Origin: Planctomycetaceae bacterium
GTDB taxonomy: Bacteria > Planctomycetota > Planctomycetia > Planctomycetales > Planctomycetaceae
NCBI GenBank assembly: GCA_041398785.1
Contig: JAWKUA010000014.1
Coordinates: 62,001 to 126,000 of the forward strand
Direction of reading: 5' to 3'
DNA: 64,000 nucleotides
Part shown: one piece after another, positions 16,208 to 25,897 of the stretch
Numbering within the stretch: position 1 is the stretch's first letter
Layout: each line of letters begins with the position of its first letter
Translations under genes and position numbers: made by a program
The notes under the pieces: generated by a model
Databases searched by the model: none
What the model was told of the DNA's origin: nothing
Seen by the model: the letters and a program-made list of their open reading frames with translations, nothing else

Positions 16208-17224
16208 TTACTTCCAGCCAGCGCCATTGGTTGAGGTGCGGATGCGGCAGATGTGCATGTCGGCGCAAATAAATAGTGTTGAGCCGTCTTCGCCCCAGCC
16301 ACAATTGGCAGTCTTTTCTCCTGTGTCGAGTCGGCCCAGCAGCTTGCCATCAGGGGCAAACACGTAGACTCCACCGGGCCCAGTGGCGAACAGATTGCCT
16401 TTGACATCGGCTTTCAGGCCATCCGGGAGTCCCGGCAGTTTTCCAACGCTGTCGGTCGCGTCGTAGAACAGTTTCCCGGGTTCCAGCGTACCGTCGGCAT
16501 TTACGGCGAACGACTTCCAGATTGCGGCTTGGGGATCCGACTGAGCCACGTAGAGCGTCTTTTCGTCCGGCGAGAAGGCGATTCCATTGGGGCGCGTCAT
16601 TTCCTTCGTCAGCAGTGTAAGCTCACCGTTTTTGGCAAGCCGATAGACGCCGCAGAAGTCGAGTTCGCGGCGTTCGTCGTCATAGCGGTTGGGCAGTCCA
16701 TACGGAGGATCTGTAAAGTAGAGATCTCCGTTGCTGTGATAGACGCCGTCATTGGGACTATTCAGTCGCTTGCCCTGATAGTTGTCAACCAATGTCCGTT
16801 TGCCGCCGTTACTGGTCAGCACGGAGACTCGCCGATCACCGTGTTCGCAGGACACCAGACGGCCCTGAGGGTCGCGAAGCAGTCCGTTCGAACCAGGTTC
16901 GAGTCCGTAGAAGACGGCTCCGGTGTAGCCGGAAGGCTTCAGGAACAGCGAGATACCTTCACCTTCCTTCCACTTGAACACGGAATTCCGCGGAATATCG
17001 GAAAATAGAAGGTAACCGTCGGTGGCCGAACCCATCCAGACGGGACCTTCCGACCACGTAAAACCGGACGCCAGCACCTCAATCTTTGCGTCGACGGGAA
17101 TGAGTTGATTGATCGCCGGGTCCAGGCGAACGATGCTGCCGAGCGTTGCGGGTTCCTGAGCGGTGACAAACGAAGTCGTTGTCAGCAGGATGGCGAGTGC
17201 CAGCAGAGAACGGATGGCGGGCAT
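16208..17224 (-). CDS. secreted SMP-30/gluconolactonase family protein
   Basis: A 338-residue six-bladed propeller protein with an N-terminal signal peptide (MPAIRSLLALAILLTTTSFV, cleavage likely after TAQ). Metal-site residues typical of SMP-30 lactonases are present: E59 in SEGPVW, N158 in NSPNDG, N213 in RPNGIAF and D268 in LPDGLKAD. Known relatives hydrolyse sugar lactones such as gluconolactone; export suggests an extracytoplasmic role in carbohydrate use. It is transcribed alone, divergent from the DUF2079 gene. Confidence 0.85.
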   Translation of the reverse strand: MPAIRSLLALAILLTTTSFVTAQEPATLGSIVRLDPAINQLIPVDAKIEVLASGFTWSEGPVWMGSATDGYLLFSDIPRNSVFKWKEGEGISLFLKPSGYTGAVFYGLEPGSNGLLRDPQGRLVSCEHGDRRVSVLTSNGGKRTLVDNYQGKRLNSPNDGVYHSNGDLYFTDPPYGLPNRYDDERRELDFCGVYRLAKNGELTLLTKEMTRPNGIAFSPDEKTLYVAQSDPQAAIWKSFAVNADGTLEPGKLFYDATDSVGKLPGLPDGLKADVKGNLFATGPGGVYVFAPDGKLLGRLDTGEKTANCGWGEDGSTLFICADMHICRIRTSTNGAGWK

Positions 17225-17757
17225 GGCGAGTTCTTTCCGGGCGAAGTGAAAGGAGTGGAGACCTGGTATCCTGGCCGCGTTGCATCTTGAGAATCGACTG
17301 CGGCGGTGTCGAGTGACTGGGCGTCACTGTCGATGCAGCAGACGTCGCGGTGCGACCCCGATCCTTCGCGACGAGAGACTCGCGCATTGCCATTGAATTG
17401 CTGTCGTGCAATCAACGGCAGCGTGACGAGCTTCCGTTCGTGGTGATTCCCTGCGATGCGAGCCGTCAGCCGAATTTTGCGGAACGACGTTGGTGCACCG
17501 GCGGAAGGCGGCAACGGGGCGAGCCGGACTCGGCTGCGACTGGCTTCAGGGAATAGTGTCCGGGAGATCGCGTGTGTCCTGCCGGGGCAGGGCGGCATCC
17601 GGCGCGGTCTGTATGGCATTCAGCCATCGCCGACGGGCTTCGGGCAATTGCAAGCCGGGCACCAGCGAAGGGTTCCGTCGGGCCGCCGGAACCGACCGGC
17701 TGCTCGCCGGGGGCAGGTCTGCTGTTTACCATTCTGAAGTGATGCCTTCGACAGCCG
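17225..17757. other. non-coding stretch between divergent genes
   Basis: About 530 bases between the SMP-30 gene (minus) and the DUF2079 gene (plus). No family-like protein is seen in any frame. It must contain the promoters of both genes, but no convincing -35/-10 pair was picked out. Confidence 0.4.
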
Positions 17758-17787
17758 ATGTTCTCCGGCAACAGCCTGTTCCCGTCT

Positions 17788-20067
17788 ATGCGAACGATTC
17801 AGAATTCCATCCTGCCTTTCCGAAACGGCGTCGCGCTGGTCGGCGCGTGTTGGGCGATGGGATGGGCAATTGCCGAGTGGCTGAGTAATCCCGTGCTGTC
17901 GATGTCACTCTGGCCAACGGACGTCAATCTGGTTGTCGGAAAATTTCTGGGAGCCCGTATCACCGAGGATTCCGTCAGTTGGCGACTGGAGCTGAGCGCG
18001 CTTGCTGTGACGGTGCGACTGACGGGACTGATGCTCCTGGTAGCATCGCTGGCATGGAGAAGGTGGCGATGGTCGGCTCCCAAACGACTGTCGAAATCGA
18101 TTCGACAGACGGCATGCCTGTGGCTGATCTCATGCTGCTGGTGGCCCTTTTTTCTGCTAAGTGACCTGTTGCCTGGTGACGGTCTGGCCTGGTTTCTCGG
18201 ATCGAGCCTGCCGCTGTGGATGATGACAACAGCAGCGGTGACGGTGTGGGTCTGGATCAGGACCGACGAGCAGCGATCCGGCGTCCGGGAATTTCATCTG
18301 CCGGATTCCGGGATCCGAGCGATTTTGCTGGTGAGCATGGCCGCGTGGATCGGCGTTTCGTTTTGGATGAATGAACGGCTCTACGCGGGACTGCTGGTTC
18401 CTCACGGTGATTCCGCGATGTATGAAGAACACCTTTGGAACATCCGGCATGGAAAGGGGTTTCGCAGCTACCTGGATCAGGGCCTGTTTCTGGGTGAACA
18501 CATCCAGGTCATTCACCTGCTGCTGCTTCCGCTGCACATGTTGTGGCCGTCACATTTGCTGCTGGAACTGGCTGAGTCGGTGGCGCTGGGAAGCTGTGCG
18601 ATCCCTCTCTATCGCATTGCCCGGCGGCACGGCGCAAGTGCCGGAGCGGCAGCATTATTGGGCATGGCATGGCTGCTGTTCTATCCGATGCACTTTCTGG
18701 ACATCGCAATCGATCAGAAGACGTTCCGTCCGATTGCACTGTCGCTGCCGTTTCTGTTCTGGATGATCGACTGTGCGGAGCGGCGGCAGTTTGCGTGGGC
18801 AACCGTCTGGATGCTGGTGGCGCTGAGCGCGAAGGAAGACCTGGCTCTGGTGACATTTCCATTGGGAGTGGTGTTCGCGCTGCGCGCGGGGATTGCGGAC
18901 CGCGGGTCGAGACGCGGGAATGCGGTGCCTGGCGGACCCGGTGAGTTCACACCGAAGTCCGGTGAGCATGGCCCGCAGGAAGTTCGTGGAGCAACGTCTG
19001 ACACGTCGTCGGATTCGACGTCGGTCACATCGTCGCGGCTCGGGATCTGGTGGGGTGCCGGAGTTGCCGGGATTTCGATTTTCTACCTGCTGCTGGCAGT
19101 GCTGATTGTCATTCCGGCATTTCGATCGGGAGACGCGGTTCACTATGCGCGGTACTTCGGTGATCTGGGAGGCAGTCCGTCGGAACTGGTAAGAACGGCC
19201 ATGACGGAACCAGGCCGCGTGCTGGCGCGGGTGTTCAGCTTTCGAACGCTGCTGTATCTGCTGGTGTTCACGGCGCCGCTGGGGTTTGTTCCGTGGAGAC
19301 GACCGCTGGTACTTTCAGCGGGCGTGTTGACGTTCGGGATGCTGTCACTGCTGCAACTGGGAGACGATGTCGGCGGGTTTCCGCCAGTGCCGTATCATCA
19401 CTTTCACGCTCCGCTGCTGCCGGTCCTGTTCTGGGCATGCGCGGCAGCGTGTGGCGAACGTTTTCGTCGTGCCGGGCAGTCAGCCCTGGCTGGGCACGCA
19501 ACTCGATGGCGGGAACACGTTCGTCACATGTTCGGGCAGGCTTTCGCGTTGAGCGGGAACGACCGGCCGGTCAATGCGGCAGGACCTCCGTGTTCTCGCC
19601 GCAATCTCCAGGCTTCGAATCTTTGCCGCCTGGTGTTTCTCGGCTGCCTGTTTACCGGAATCACGGGGTCACAAATGCCGACGGGAGCAATGTTCTGGTC
19701 GAAGGAATCATCGTACGGCTGGCGGGCGATGTATGTTCCCGGTGAGCGAGCGGCGATGGTGCCGATTGTCCTGGAACAGATCCCGATGAACGCCCGTGTC
19801 GCGTCGACCGACTATATTCATACCCGACTGACACACCGTGAACGGTCATACGATTACAGCGACTACCTTCGGGCGGTCAGCAACTATGAAGATCGCGTGC
19901 CCGATGACACAGACTTTATTGTCATCGACACGGGACACCGCTACAGCACAATCAGGCATCCGGATCAGATCCGCGAACTTCAGCGGGAACCGGAGAAGTG
20001 GGAAGTTCTTCCGGATCGAACCAACGGATGGTTTATCGTGTTGAAGCGATCCGCGGACGGTCGTTGA
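17788..20067 (+). CDS. DUF2079-family multi-pass membrane protein
   Basis: About 759 residues from the ATG at 17788 (MRTIQNSILPFRNGVALVGA); an ATG at 17758 would add ten residues. Many hydrophobic helices occur, and the region DSAMYEEHLWNIRHGKGFRS followed by LGEHIQVIHLLLLPLHML matches the DUF2079 pattern, related in fold to GT-C glycosyltransferases. A hydrophilic insertion of about 45 residues (GSRRGNAVPGGPGEFTPKSG and onward, Ser/Thr/Asp-rich) interrupts the helices near residue 385. The C-terminus is soluble. Biochemical role is unknown; transfer of lipid-linked sugars is a guess. Confidence 0.75.
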   Translation: MRTIQNSILPFRNGVALVGACWAMGWAIAEWLSNPVLSMSLWPTDVNLVVGKFLGARITEDSVSWRLELSALAVTVRLTGLMLLVASLAWRRWRWSAPKRLSKSIRQTACLWLISCCWWPFFLLSDLLPGDGLAWFLGSSLPLWMMTTAAVTVWVWIRTDEQRSGVREFHLPDSGIRAILLVSMAAWIGVSFWMNERLYAGLLVPHGDSAMYEEHLWNIRHGKGFRSYLDQGLFLGEHIQVIHLLLLPLHMLWPSHLLLELAESVALGSCAIPLYRIARRHGASAGAAALLGMAWLLFYPMHFLDIAIDQKTFRPIALSLPFLFWMIDCAERRQFAWATVWMLVALSAKEDLALVTFPLGVVFALRAGIADRGSRRGNAVPGGPGEFTPKSGEHGPQEVRGATSDTSSDSTSVTSSRLGIWWGAGVAGISIFYLLLAVLIVIPAFRSGDAVHYARYFGDLGGSPSELVRTAMTEPGRVLARVFSFRTLLYLLVFTAPLGFVPWRRPLVLSAGVLTFGMLSLLQLGDDVGGFPPVPYHHFHAPLLPVLFWACAAACGERFRRAGQSALAGHATRWREHVRHMFGQAFALSGNDRPVNAAGPPCSRRNLQASNLCRLVFLGCLFTGITGSQMPTGAMFWSKESSYGWRAMYVPGERAAMVPIVLEQIPMNARVASTDYIHTRLTHRERSYDYSDYLRAVSNYEDRVPDDTDFIVIDTGHRYSTIRHPDQIRELQREPEKWEVLPDRTNGWFIVLKRSADGR

Positions 20068-20174
20068 TCAACATGCAACGCGGAGAGATACATCATCCCC
20101 GCGACGATTCGGCGAGCGGCGCGACGGGAGTCCGCTATCGTCCAGGAACCGCAGCGGCGTGGTTCCCGGCGCGC

Positions 20175-20214
20175 AAAAAATAAGCCGCCGCGAAACCCGC
20201 ATTTCGCGACGGCT
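20175..20214 (-). terminator. rho-independent terminator of the secretin gene
   Basis: A 13-bp stem with one mismatch (AGCCGCCGCGAAA at 20183-20195 and TTTCGCGACGGCT at 20202-20214) has a six-base loop. Read on the minus strand it is followed by TTATTTTTT. It lies 140 bases after the secretin stop. Two further hairpins without T-runs lie between (CCCGGTC/GACCGGG near 20287-20310 and ACCGGCTCAG/CTGAGCCGGT at 20319-20348). Confidence 0.75.
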
Positions 20215-20357
20215 CGGACCCCGGAACTGCACCTCTGTTTCCAGTGGGCAGTGAGGAACGATTCAGTGGTTTCAGACCTTTTCCCGCCCGGTCAGGCCGC
20301 ACCCGACCGGGACAGACAACCGGCTCAGACCCGCAATGCTGAGCCGGTCAGTCGTGA

Positions 20358-23300
20358 CTACTGAGCAGAAGTTCCCAGGATCAGTTCTTCTTCCTCCTCA
20401 TGAATGATGATTCGCGGAGTCACCATCAACATCACGCTTTCAGTTTCCCGTCCGACCCCGCTGTTCTTGAACAGCCGGCTGATGTACGGGATCTTGTTAA
20501 GAATCGGCACACCGGCCATGTTGCGGCCTTCGCGAAGTCGCTTGATTCCGCCCAGCAGCACGGTGCCTCCGTCAGGAACACTGACGATGGTCTGGACCGT
20601 AATCGTTTCGATGATCGGCTGTTGCAGTGTCAGTGCACCAAGCCCTCCGGCCTGACCCTGCTGACCCTGTTGGCCCTGCTGGCCCTGCTGACCGCCGCCG
20701 AAGCCGCCCTGCTGGCCACCGCCGCCGAAGCCGCCGCCGATGCCGCCGAAGCCGCCCTGGCCACCGAAGCCACCGCCGCCACCGCCGCCAAACTGGCCGC
20801 CGCCCTGTCCACCACCCTGACCGCCGTTGAAGGCAGCCGCACCGCCCGCTCCGCCGTTGGCGAAGGAGAACGTCTGCAGGTCAATCAGGTTGTTGAATCG
20901 TGGCGACAGCGAAAGCCGGACATAGCGGCGGTCCGCGGAAATCACAGCACCAACGGTCAGGACAATGCCGTCTTGGATCTGGCCCAGGATCGGCGTAAAT
21001 CCGACCGCTCCCGTTCCGACGTTGGCCTGCAGTCCGGCGACATAGGGTCGCGTGGTCTGGTCCTGAATCGTGGCGATCTGCCCGTTGAACAGCGTGACCT
21101 TCGGAGCAAACAGCACGTTCGCCCGTTCATCCGCCTGAGCAGCCTGGATGAAGAAGAAGGCTTCAATGTCGCTCAGGATCGCCATCCCGACCTGAATACC
21201 GGCGTCAGGATTGAAGTTCCCGAAGTCAGGCACACCGACTTCAAACGATCCCTGACGGAACTGGATGTCATAGTCGTTGGTGAACTGGCCGGGAGCCGCA
21301 AGTCCGGCAACCTGACCGCTGAAGTCGTCGCGAGTGGAATTCACGCGCTGGAACGTATCGAACAACTGTGTGACGACGCCCTGCTGGCCCTGCTGACCCT
21401 GCTGGCCCTGTTGACCCTGCTGGCCCTGGCCGCCCTGGCCGCCGCCGATACCGCCGACGCCGCCCTGACCGCCGCCGCCGCCCTGGCCACCGGCCTGACC
21501 CTGCTGACCAGCCTGACCGCCGGCAAGACCCTGCTGGCCGCCGGGGAAGGTCAACTGTCGGGAACCGAAGGCCGGAACGCCCGGAGGATCGCCGATGGTG
21601 TCATTGACGTTGAAGTCAAAGTCAACGCCGATTCGTTCGAAGAACCGGTCCGTCACGCTGATGAAGCGAACTTCCACGGTCACCTGAAGGTCCTGCAGCT
21701 TTCGCAGTTGTGCCAGCAGGTCCGTAATTTCGTCGTGAACGGCCGGAACCTGGCGGATGACAAGGCTCAGGGTATTTTCGTGACTGCTGATGTCACCACC
21801 GCCGCCATCGACGACCCACGAACCGGGTTCCACGGTGGACATGATCAGGTCCGTCAGTCCGGAGAAGTCAATTCCCCGTTCCGATACGGCACGGTCGCCG
21901 CTCCGGGGCCGGCCGTTGCCGTTGATGCTGACTGCAAGGTCATCCTGAACCTGAAACAGTCCATTGCCTCGGCGGGCAGCCCCGGCAACGTTGCCCTGAA
22001 TGGCACTGCTGAAGGGCGACTCCGGCTCGGGGAGCCCCATCGGCACAACCAGGTCGGCAACGTTGTAGGCTCGGGATTCGTACCGGTTGTCTTCTTCCAG
22101 CCGGTTGGTGATCATCAGGACTTCGTCTTTGACGCTGAAGACCAGACCGCCGGCCTGATCCAGCAGCAGGTTCAATGCACTTCGCAGTGTGATGCCATCC
22201 ACGTCAATGCTGACGGGCTGGCTTGGCGAAATGCCTTCCGTTTCGATGGCTCGTGTGTCCAGAGCAATGTTGATGCCGTGCACCGCGGCGATGTGCTTGA
22301 TGACTTCCGTCATAGGCACGTCATGGAAGTGCAGCGAAATCTGTTCACTCAGGCTCTTTTCGATCAGCAATTCGCTTTCGGTCAGTTCCCGAGCGTCCGC
22401 CCGTCCGAACCGTGAGCGAGCCGTCTTCATGTCGAGCCATGTCTTGGCGTCAGGCAGGGTGTAGTCCCCCCGCGGGCCGGCCATGGATTCTTCGATGCCG
22501 TTGAACTGCTGAAGGTTCATGTCGGCCTGGCGAGACTTGACATCTTCATTGAACGCGTTTTGCCTCGCGAACTTTGACTTGAGCGTCATCGTGACGGCTT
22601 CGGGAGCCGTCGGATTCAGGTCCAGAGCCTTCTGAGCGACAAGTTCGGCTTCGGGAAATCGACGCTGTCTCATCAGATCATTGAACTGATCCGTGAGTTC
22701 GCCGAATTCCTTTTCGATGCGAATCTGGTTCTTGATGTCGCGTTCGATCTTTTCCTTTGTATTGCGATTGCGGTCCTGCAGAGCGATCTGCGGAGCACGC
22801 TGTTCCATGTAGCTGCGGATTCCGCTCTGGCTTCGCTGGACGTATCCGGCAAGAGTCTGAGTGGCTTCTTCGCTCAGTTCCGCTCCGTCAACGCTGGCCA
22901 TCGTGCGGTCCAGGATTTCCAGAGCACCGGCGGGATTCTGTTCCTTCAGCTTTTCCGCACGGAAGACGGAATTCATGACTTCCGTTCGCAGACGGTCGTA
23001 CCGCACGTCATGCGTATCGGCAGCCTCGGCAGCCTGATCGGCCGCACTGAATGCCGGCAGAGTGATTTCGTCAGACTCCACTGCCTGTCCGGACGCCAGC
23101 CGGACGCCGGACGGACGTTCGCTGGCCAGTTCCTGCAGAAAGTCCTGCAGTTGCTGACGCTTGAACGGTGCCAACTGCCCGGATTTCTTCCACGCGTGCA
23201 GAAACGCGGCTCGTGCTCCCATGCGGTTGTCAGCTCGCAGCAGTGCGATTCCCTGCTGATAGGCTTCGTCCGCGGAAAGTCCTTCCGGAATGATGACCGG

Positions 23301-24761
23301 AGTTTCGTTGGAGCGATCGAAATCGGCCGTTGCAACGCCTGTGGAGAATTCCTCCGTCGGCCATGCCGGCGAAGATTCGGGAGTGACGTCAACAGGCTTC
23401 CCGTGAGCCCGCGCATTTGACTGCGCGGGAGGCGTCTGTCGTCGTGCGATCAGGTCGGCTTCTTCAAGAATGACTTCCGGGCGATCTTCCATGACGCCGA
23501 AAGCAACATCCTGTTGTTGTGCCTGAATGGCCAGTCGTCGAGCTGTTTCCAGATCACCGAAAGCCAGAGCATCGCGTGCCTGAGCGACCAGTTCACGTGC
23601 GTTTTGGTCGGCGGAGGCGCCTTGTGCGATGGCGTGCTGAGTGCCGTGCGTTCCGGCTGCGTCCTGCTGAGCGCGTCCACCGAGTGCGCGGTCGATGTCG
23701 GCGAGGATCAGTTCGGGTCGGTCGTCCAGAACGCTGTATGTGACGCTTAGACGCTGCGCTTCGGTGGCGAGGTCGCGAGCATCGCTCAAACGGCCTTCCA
23801 GCAGAGCAGCACGAGCGTTCTTCAGCAGTTCGTGGGCACGCTGCGTTTCGACGGAAGCCGTCTGCCGCGGTTGTTCGTCCGAGAACCCGGCAGCCGGTTC
23901 GAAGCCCGATGCCTTCAGTCGGCTGATGTCGCGATGGACAACTTCGGGGCTGTCGTCAAACAGGCCATAGGCGACGTTCATCGCGGCGGCATTGTCTGCC
24001 AGTCGGCTGGCTTCGGTCAGGTTGCCGCGATCCATTTCGCTGCGAGCCTGCTGCAGCAGAGCAGTCGCCTGCTGCCACGAATGCTCTTCTTCGCGAGAAC
24101 GAATATCCGGATTCGCGGGAGGGTATTGTTTGGTGAGGAAGGTCTCCGTGCCTTCAGCGCGGTCAACTTCCGCGAGGACGTGTTCGGGCTTCTCGTCCCA
24201 AAGTCCCCAGGCAACGTTCAACTGACGCGCCTGCATGGCTCGCGTACGAGCCACGGCGGTGTTGCCTTCGCTAAGAGCCTTGCGAGCTTCCTGAAGAAGC
24301 TGCTGAGCCTGTCGCTTCCTGAGCAGCTCGGCACCCGTTTTGGGCACGTTGCCCTTCGGTGCCGGAGTCTCCGCAGCGGCCTGTGCGAAAGGGTTTCCGG
24401 AAGCCGGCTCGGCGGCTTTCGGTTCCAGGTCGGACCAGTCGACGTCGTTGGTCACTGACCAGTCCTGCCCGGAACCGCTGTTCAGCGACTTCAGGAAGTC
24501 CTGCGGCGTTTGTTCGCCGGGTTGCCAGTCGGAGGACAGCGAGGCAGCGGTTTCGGCCAGTTTCCGGGCTTCCTCGATGTTCCCTTCGCTCGCGCGTTTG
24601 CGAGCATCGTTCAGAAATTTCCTGGCGGCTGAACCGTAGCCGTCTGCGTTAGCAGACTCGGTCTGAGCCGACAGTGTTCGGGATGGGTCACTGCCGCTGA
24701 ACAAATACAGCGACGCGGCCATCACCGACACGCACGCGATGAATCCGATGGCCTTAGGCAC
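20358..24761 (-). CDS. large secretin (GspD/PilQ-like) with N-terminal repeats
   Basis: A 1467-residue protein starting at GTG 24761, behind AAGGAGGAA. Residues 1-30 form a signal or anchor helix. Five repeats of about 55 residues follow (near 41-95, 145-203, 230-284, 308-361, 386-441), each like ELLKNARAALLEGRLSDARD ending in a Y-x-x-x-D-D-x-P-E motif; a sixth is degenerate (497-545). A tetratricopeptide-like region, an STN-type domain (about 805-885) and a secretin domain (about 1195-1455, with VPDGGTVLLGGIKRL and VPILNKIPYISRLFK) complete it. Two Gly/Gln-rich inserts lie at 1075-1128 and 1303-1372. Secretins form outer-membrane rings for type II secretion or pili; which system is served is not shown. 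No gsp genes adjoin it. Confidence 0.88.
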   Translation of the reverse strand: MPKAIGFIACVSVMAASLYLFSGSDPSRTLSAQTESANADGYGSAARKFLNDARKRASEGNIEEARKLAETAASLSSDWQPGEQTPQDFLKSLNSGSGQDWSVTNDVDWSDLEPKAAEPASGNPFAQAAAETPAPKGNVPKTGAELLRKRQAQQLLQEARKALSEGNTAVARTRAMQARQLNVAWGLWDEKPEHVLAEVDRAEGTETFLTKQYPPANPDIRSREEEHSWQQATALLQQARSEMDRGNLTEASRLADNAAAMNVAYGLFDDSPEVVHRDISRLKASGFEPAAGFSDEQPRQTASVETQRAHELLKNARAALLEGRLSDARDLATEAQRLSVTYSVLDDRPELILADIDRALGGRAQQDAAGTHGTQHAIAQGASADQNARELVAQARDALAFGDLETARRLAIQAQQQDVAFGVMEDRPEVILEEADLIARRQTPPAQSNARAHGKPVDVTPESSPAWPTEEFSTGVATADFDRSNETPVIIPEGLSADEAYQQGIALLRADNRMGARAAFLHAWKKSGQLAPFKRQQLQDFLQELASERPSGVRLASGQAVESDEITLPAFSAADQAAEAADTHDVRYDRLRTEVMNSVFRAEKLKEQNPAGALEILDRTMASVDGAELSEEATQTLAGYVQRSQSGIRSYMEQRAPQIALQDRNRNTKEKIERDIKNQIRIEKEFGELTDQFNDLMRQRRFPEAELVAQKALDLNPTAPEAVTMTLKSKFARQNAFNEDVKSRQADMNLQQFNGIEESMAGPRGDYTLPDAKTWLDMKTARSRFGRADARELTESELLIEKSLSEQISLHFHDVPMTEVIKHIAAVHGINIALDTRAIETEGISPSQPVSIDVDGITLRSALNLLLDQAGGLVFSVKDEVLMITNRLEEDNRYESRAYNVADLVVPMGLPEPESPFSSAIQGNVAGAARRGNGLFQVQDDLAVSINGNGRPRSGDRAVSERGIDFSGLTDLIMSTVEPGSWVVDGGGGDISSHENTLSLVIRQVPAVHDEITDLLAQLRKLQDLQVTVEVRFISVTDRFFERIGVDFDFNVNDTIGDPPGVPAFGSRQLTFPGGQQGLAGGQAGQQGQAGGQGGGGGQGGVGGIGGGQGGQGQQGQQGQQGQQGQQGVVTQLFDTFQRVNSTRDDFSGQVAGLAAPGQFTNDYDIQFRQGSFEVGVPDFGNFNPDAGIQVGMAILSDIEAFFFIQAAQADERANVLFAPKVTLFNGQIATIQDQTTRPYVAGLQANVGTGAVGFTPILGQIQDGIVLTVGAVISADRRYVRLSLSPRFNNLIDLQTFSFANGGAGGAAAFNGGQGGGQGGGQFGGGGGGGFGGQGGFGGIGGGFGGGGQQGGFGGGQQGQQGQQGQQGQAGGLGALTLQQPIIETITVQTIVSVPDGGTVLLGGIKRLREGRNMAGVPILNKIPYISRLFKNSGVGRETESVMLMVTPRIIIHEEEEELILGTSAQ
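20648..20855 (-). repeat. low-complexity Gly/Gln-coding repeat in the secretin domain
   Basis: This DNA encodes residues about 1303-1372 of the secretin, dominated by GGGFGG and GQQGQQ units. The repeated CTGCTGACC/CTGCTGGCC and CCGCCG triplets could cause slippage, so length may vary between strains. Confidence 0.8.
21378..21539 (-). repeat. second Gly/Gln-coding repeat in the secretin
   Basis: This stretch encodes residues about 1075-1128, mostly GQQ, GQG and GGV/GGI units. It is a second low-complexity insert placed before the secretin core, with triplet composition like that of 20648-20855. Confidence 0.8.
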
Positions 24762-25349
24762 GTGAACTTCCTCCTTCAGGCAGACACAACAGAATCGTCC
24801 TGATTCCGGCACACTGTCACCTGCCGGTCACGCGGACCAACAGATCGCACAGGATCAATTCCGAACTTGATGTTTCTGGAAATCACACCGCCTGCCGGCA
24901 CTCGTCATCAGTTACCCGCAGGCAATTTCCAGCCCGTGATCCGGCCCCTCTCACCCATAGCGGATGCGCAGGGAACCAGTCCGGAGCGGGTTGATAGCCG
25001 TGATGTTCCGAACAGGTCAATACGGCATGAAACCTCTGTTCCGCCTTTTTTTTTCGATTCCGCAAATCCGGTTCTGGCATCGGCATTGGCTGCCGAACGC
25101 AGGTCAAAATCGCTCAGGTCCGGCCGAAATCGCACCACAACCTTCTGCAGGATGTGCCGAGTCAGCACACCGCAACCCACGGGCAGATGGGCAAACAGGG
25201 AATCCCGAAGAAAACCGGAAGGCAGACAGGCGGAGAAAATGAGGTGGCGAACGGAGCGGCTCTGCCGTCAACTTGCGTTCGGAATAAGTCCGATTGACTC
25301 GGTCGCCCGGCAGATACTACGGATGCCGATCGCGATTGCCCCGTGTCCC
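24762..25349. other. non-coding stretch upstream of the secretin gene
   Basis: About 590 bases without a recognisable gene. A run of nine T (25046-25054) follows a weak GAACAG/CTGTTC inverted repeat (25010-25015 and 25036-25041, 20-base loop); it is not behind any plus-strand gene, so it is not called a terminator. The secretin promoter must lie here but was not identified. Confidence 0.4.
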
Positions 25350-25721
25350 TCACGGGCAAGGCCAGCTCCGGCCACAGTCGCGAAGTCCTGCCACTGGTCG
25401 CAAATAGAACCACGCCCAGGCAGGGCAGGAATCATCGGGCGCCTGCAGCTCGATGCGGCGACGTTCGTACATGCCTTCGTCGACACCTTCGACCCGGTCC
25501 AGGCGCTTCAGACATGACTGCGATACGGAATACAGCTCACCATTGACGGCGATTCCGTCGCGTGCGACGCGAATCAGACCGGGATATGATCCGCAATCGA
25601 ACATCCGATACACCGGCTGCGTGATCGCCGTGCGGAGAAACTCCTGGTCCTGAAGTTCGACGGCCAGTTCGCAGCCGCGTTTCAGCGATCCGTAAACAAA
25701 GATGCGTTCAGACTGACTCAC
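25350..25721 (-). CDS. gamma-glutamylcyclotransferase-like (AIG2/GGCT) protein
   Basis: About 123 residues. The N-terminus SQSERIFVYGSLKRGCELAV carries the YGSLKRG signature of the AIG2/GGCT fold, and VNGELYSVSQSCLKRLDRVE with the family Glu-containing GELY motif follows. These enzymes release 5-oxoproline from gamma-glutamyl compounds; some bacterial members have other or unknown substrates. The start is probably one of two consecutive GTG codons (25724 or 25721); a longer reading from 25823 is not family-like. The gene faces the thioesterase gene divergently. Confidence 0.75.
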   Translation of the reverse strand: MSQSERIFVYGSLKRGCELAVELQDQEFLRTAITQPVYRMFDCGSYPGLIRVARDGIAVNGELYSVSQSCLKRLDRVEGVDEGMYERRRIELQAPDDSCPAWAWFYLRPVAGLRDCGRSWPCP

Positions 25722-25897
25722 CACGGGGATCCTGATGAACGGCGGAAACAGGCTTGAGCGGCAAGGCGAAGATGAGACACTGCGGAACCGCAGGCAGTCG
25801 GCCGGAAAAGCATGACGTCTCACCGAACGCGCCGCGGGATCGGTCCGCCGCCACGGTTTTGTTCTCCGCTTTGTCCTCCGTCACGGGAGCGCCCGGT

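Noticed and set aside
17182..17619. Minus-strand frame before the SMP-30 gene
   Set aside because: No family resemblance and it overlaps the signal-peptide start of the SMP-30 gene.
20648..20855. Repetitive DNA that could be taken for a CRISPR-like or tandem array
   Set aside because: The triplet repeats encode Gly/Gln in one frame of the secretin; no spacers or repeats of CRISPR type.
20400..22415. A 671-residue plus-strand open frame
   Set aside because: It is antisense to the secretin gene, has no family-like motif and reflects GC-rich, low-complexity sequence.
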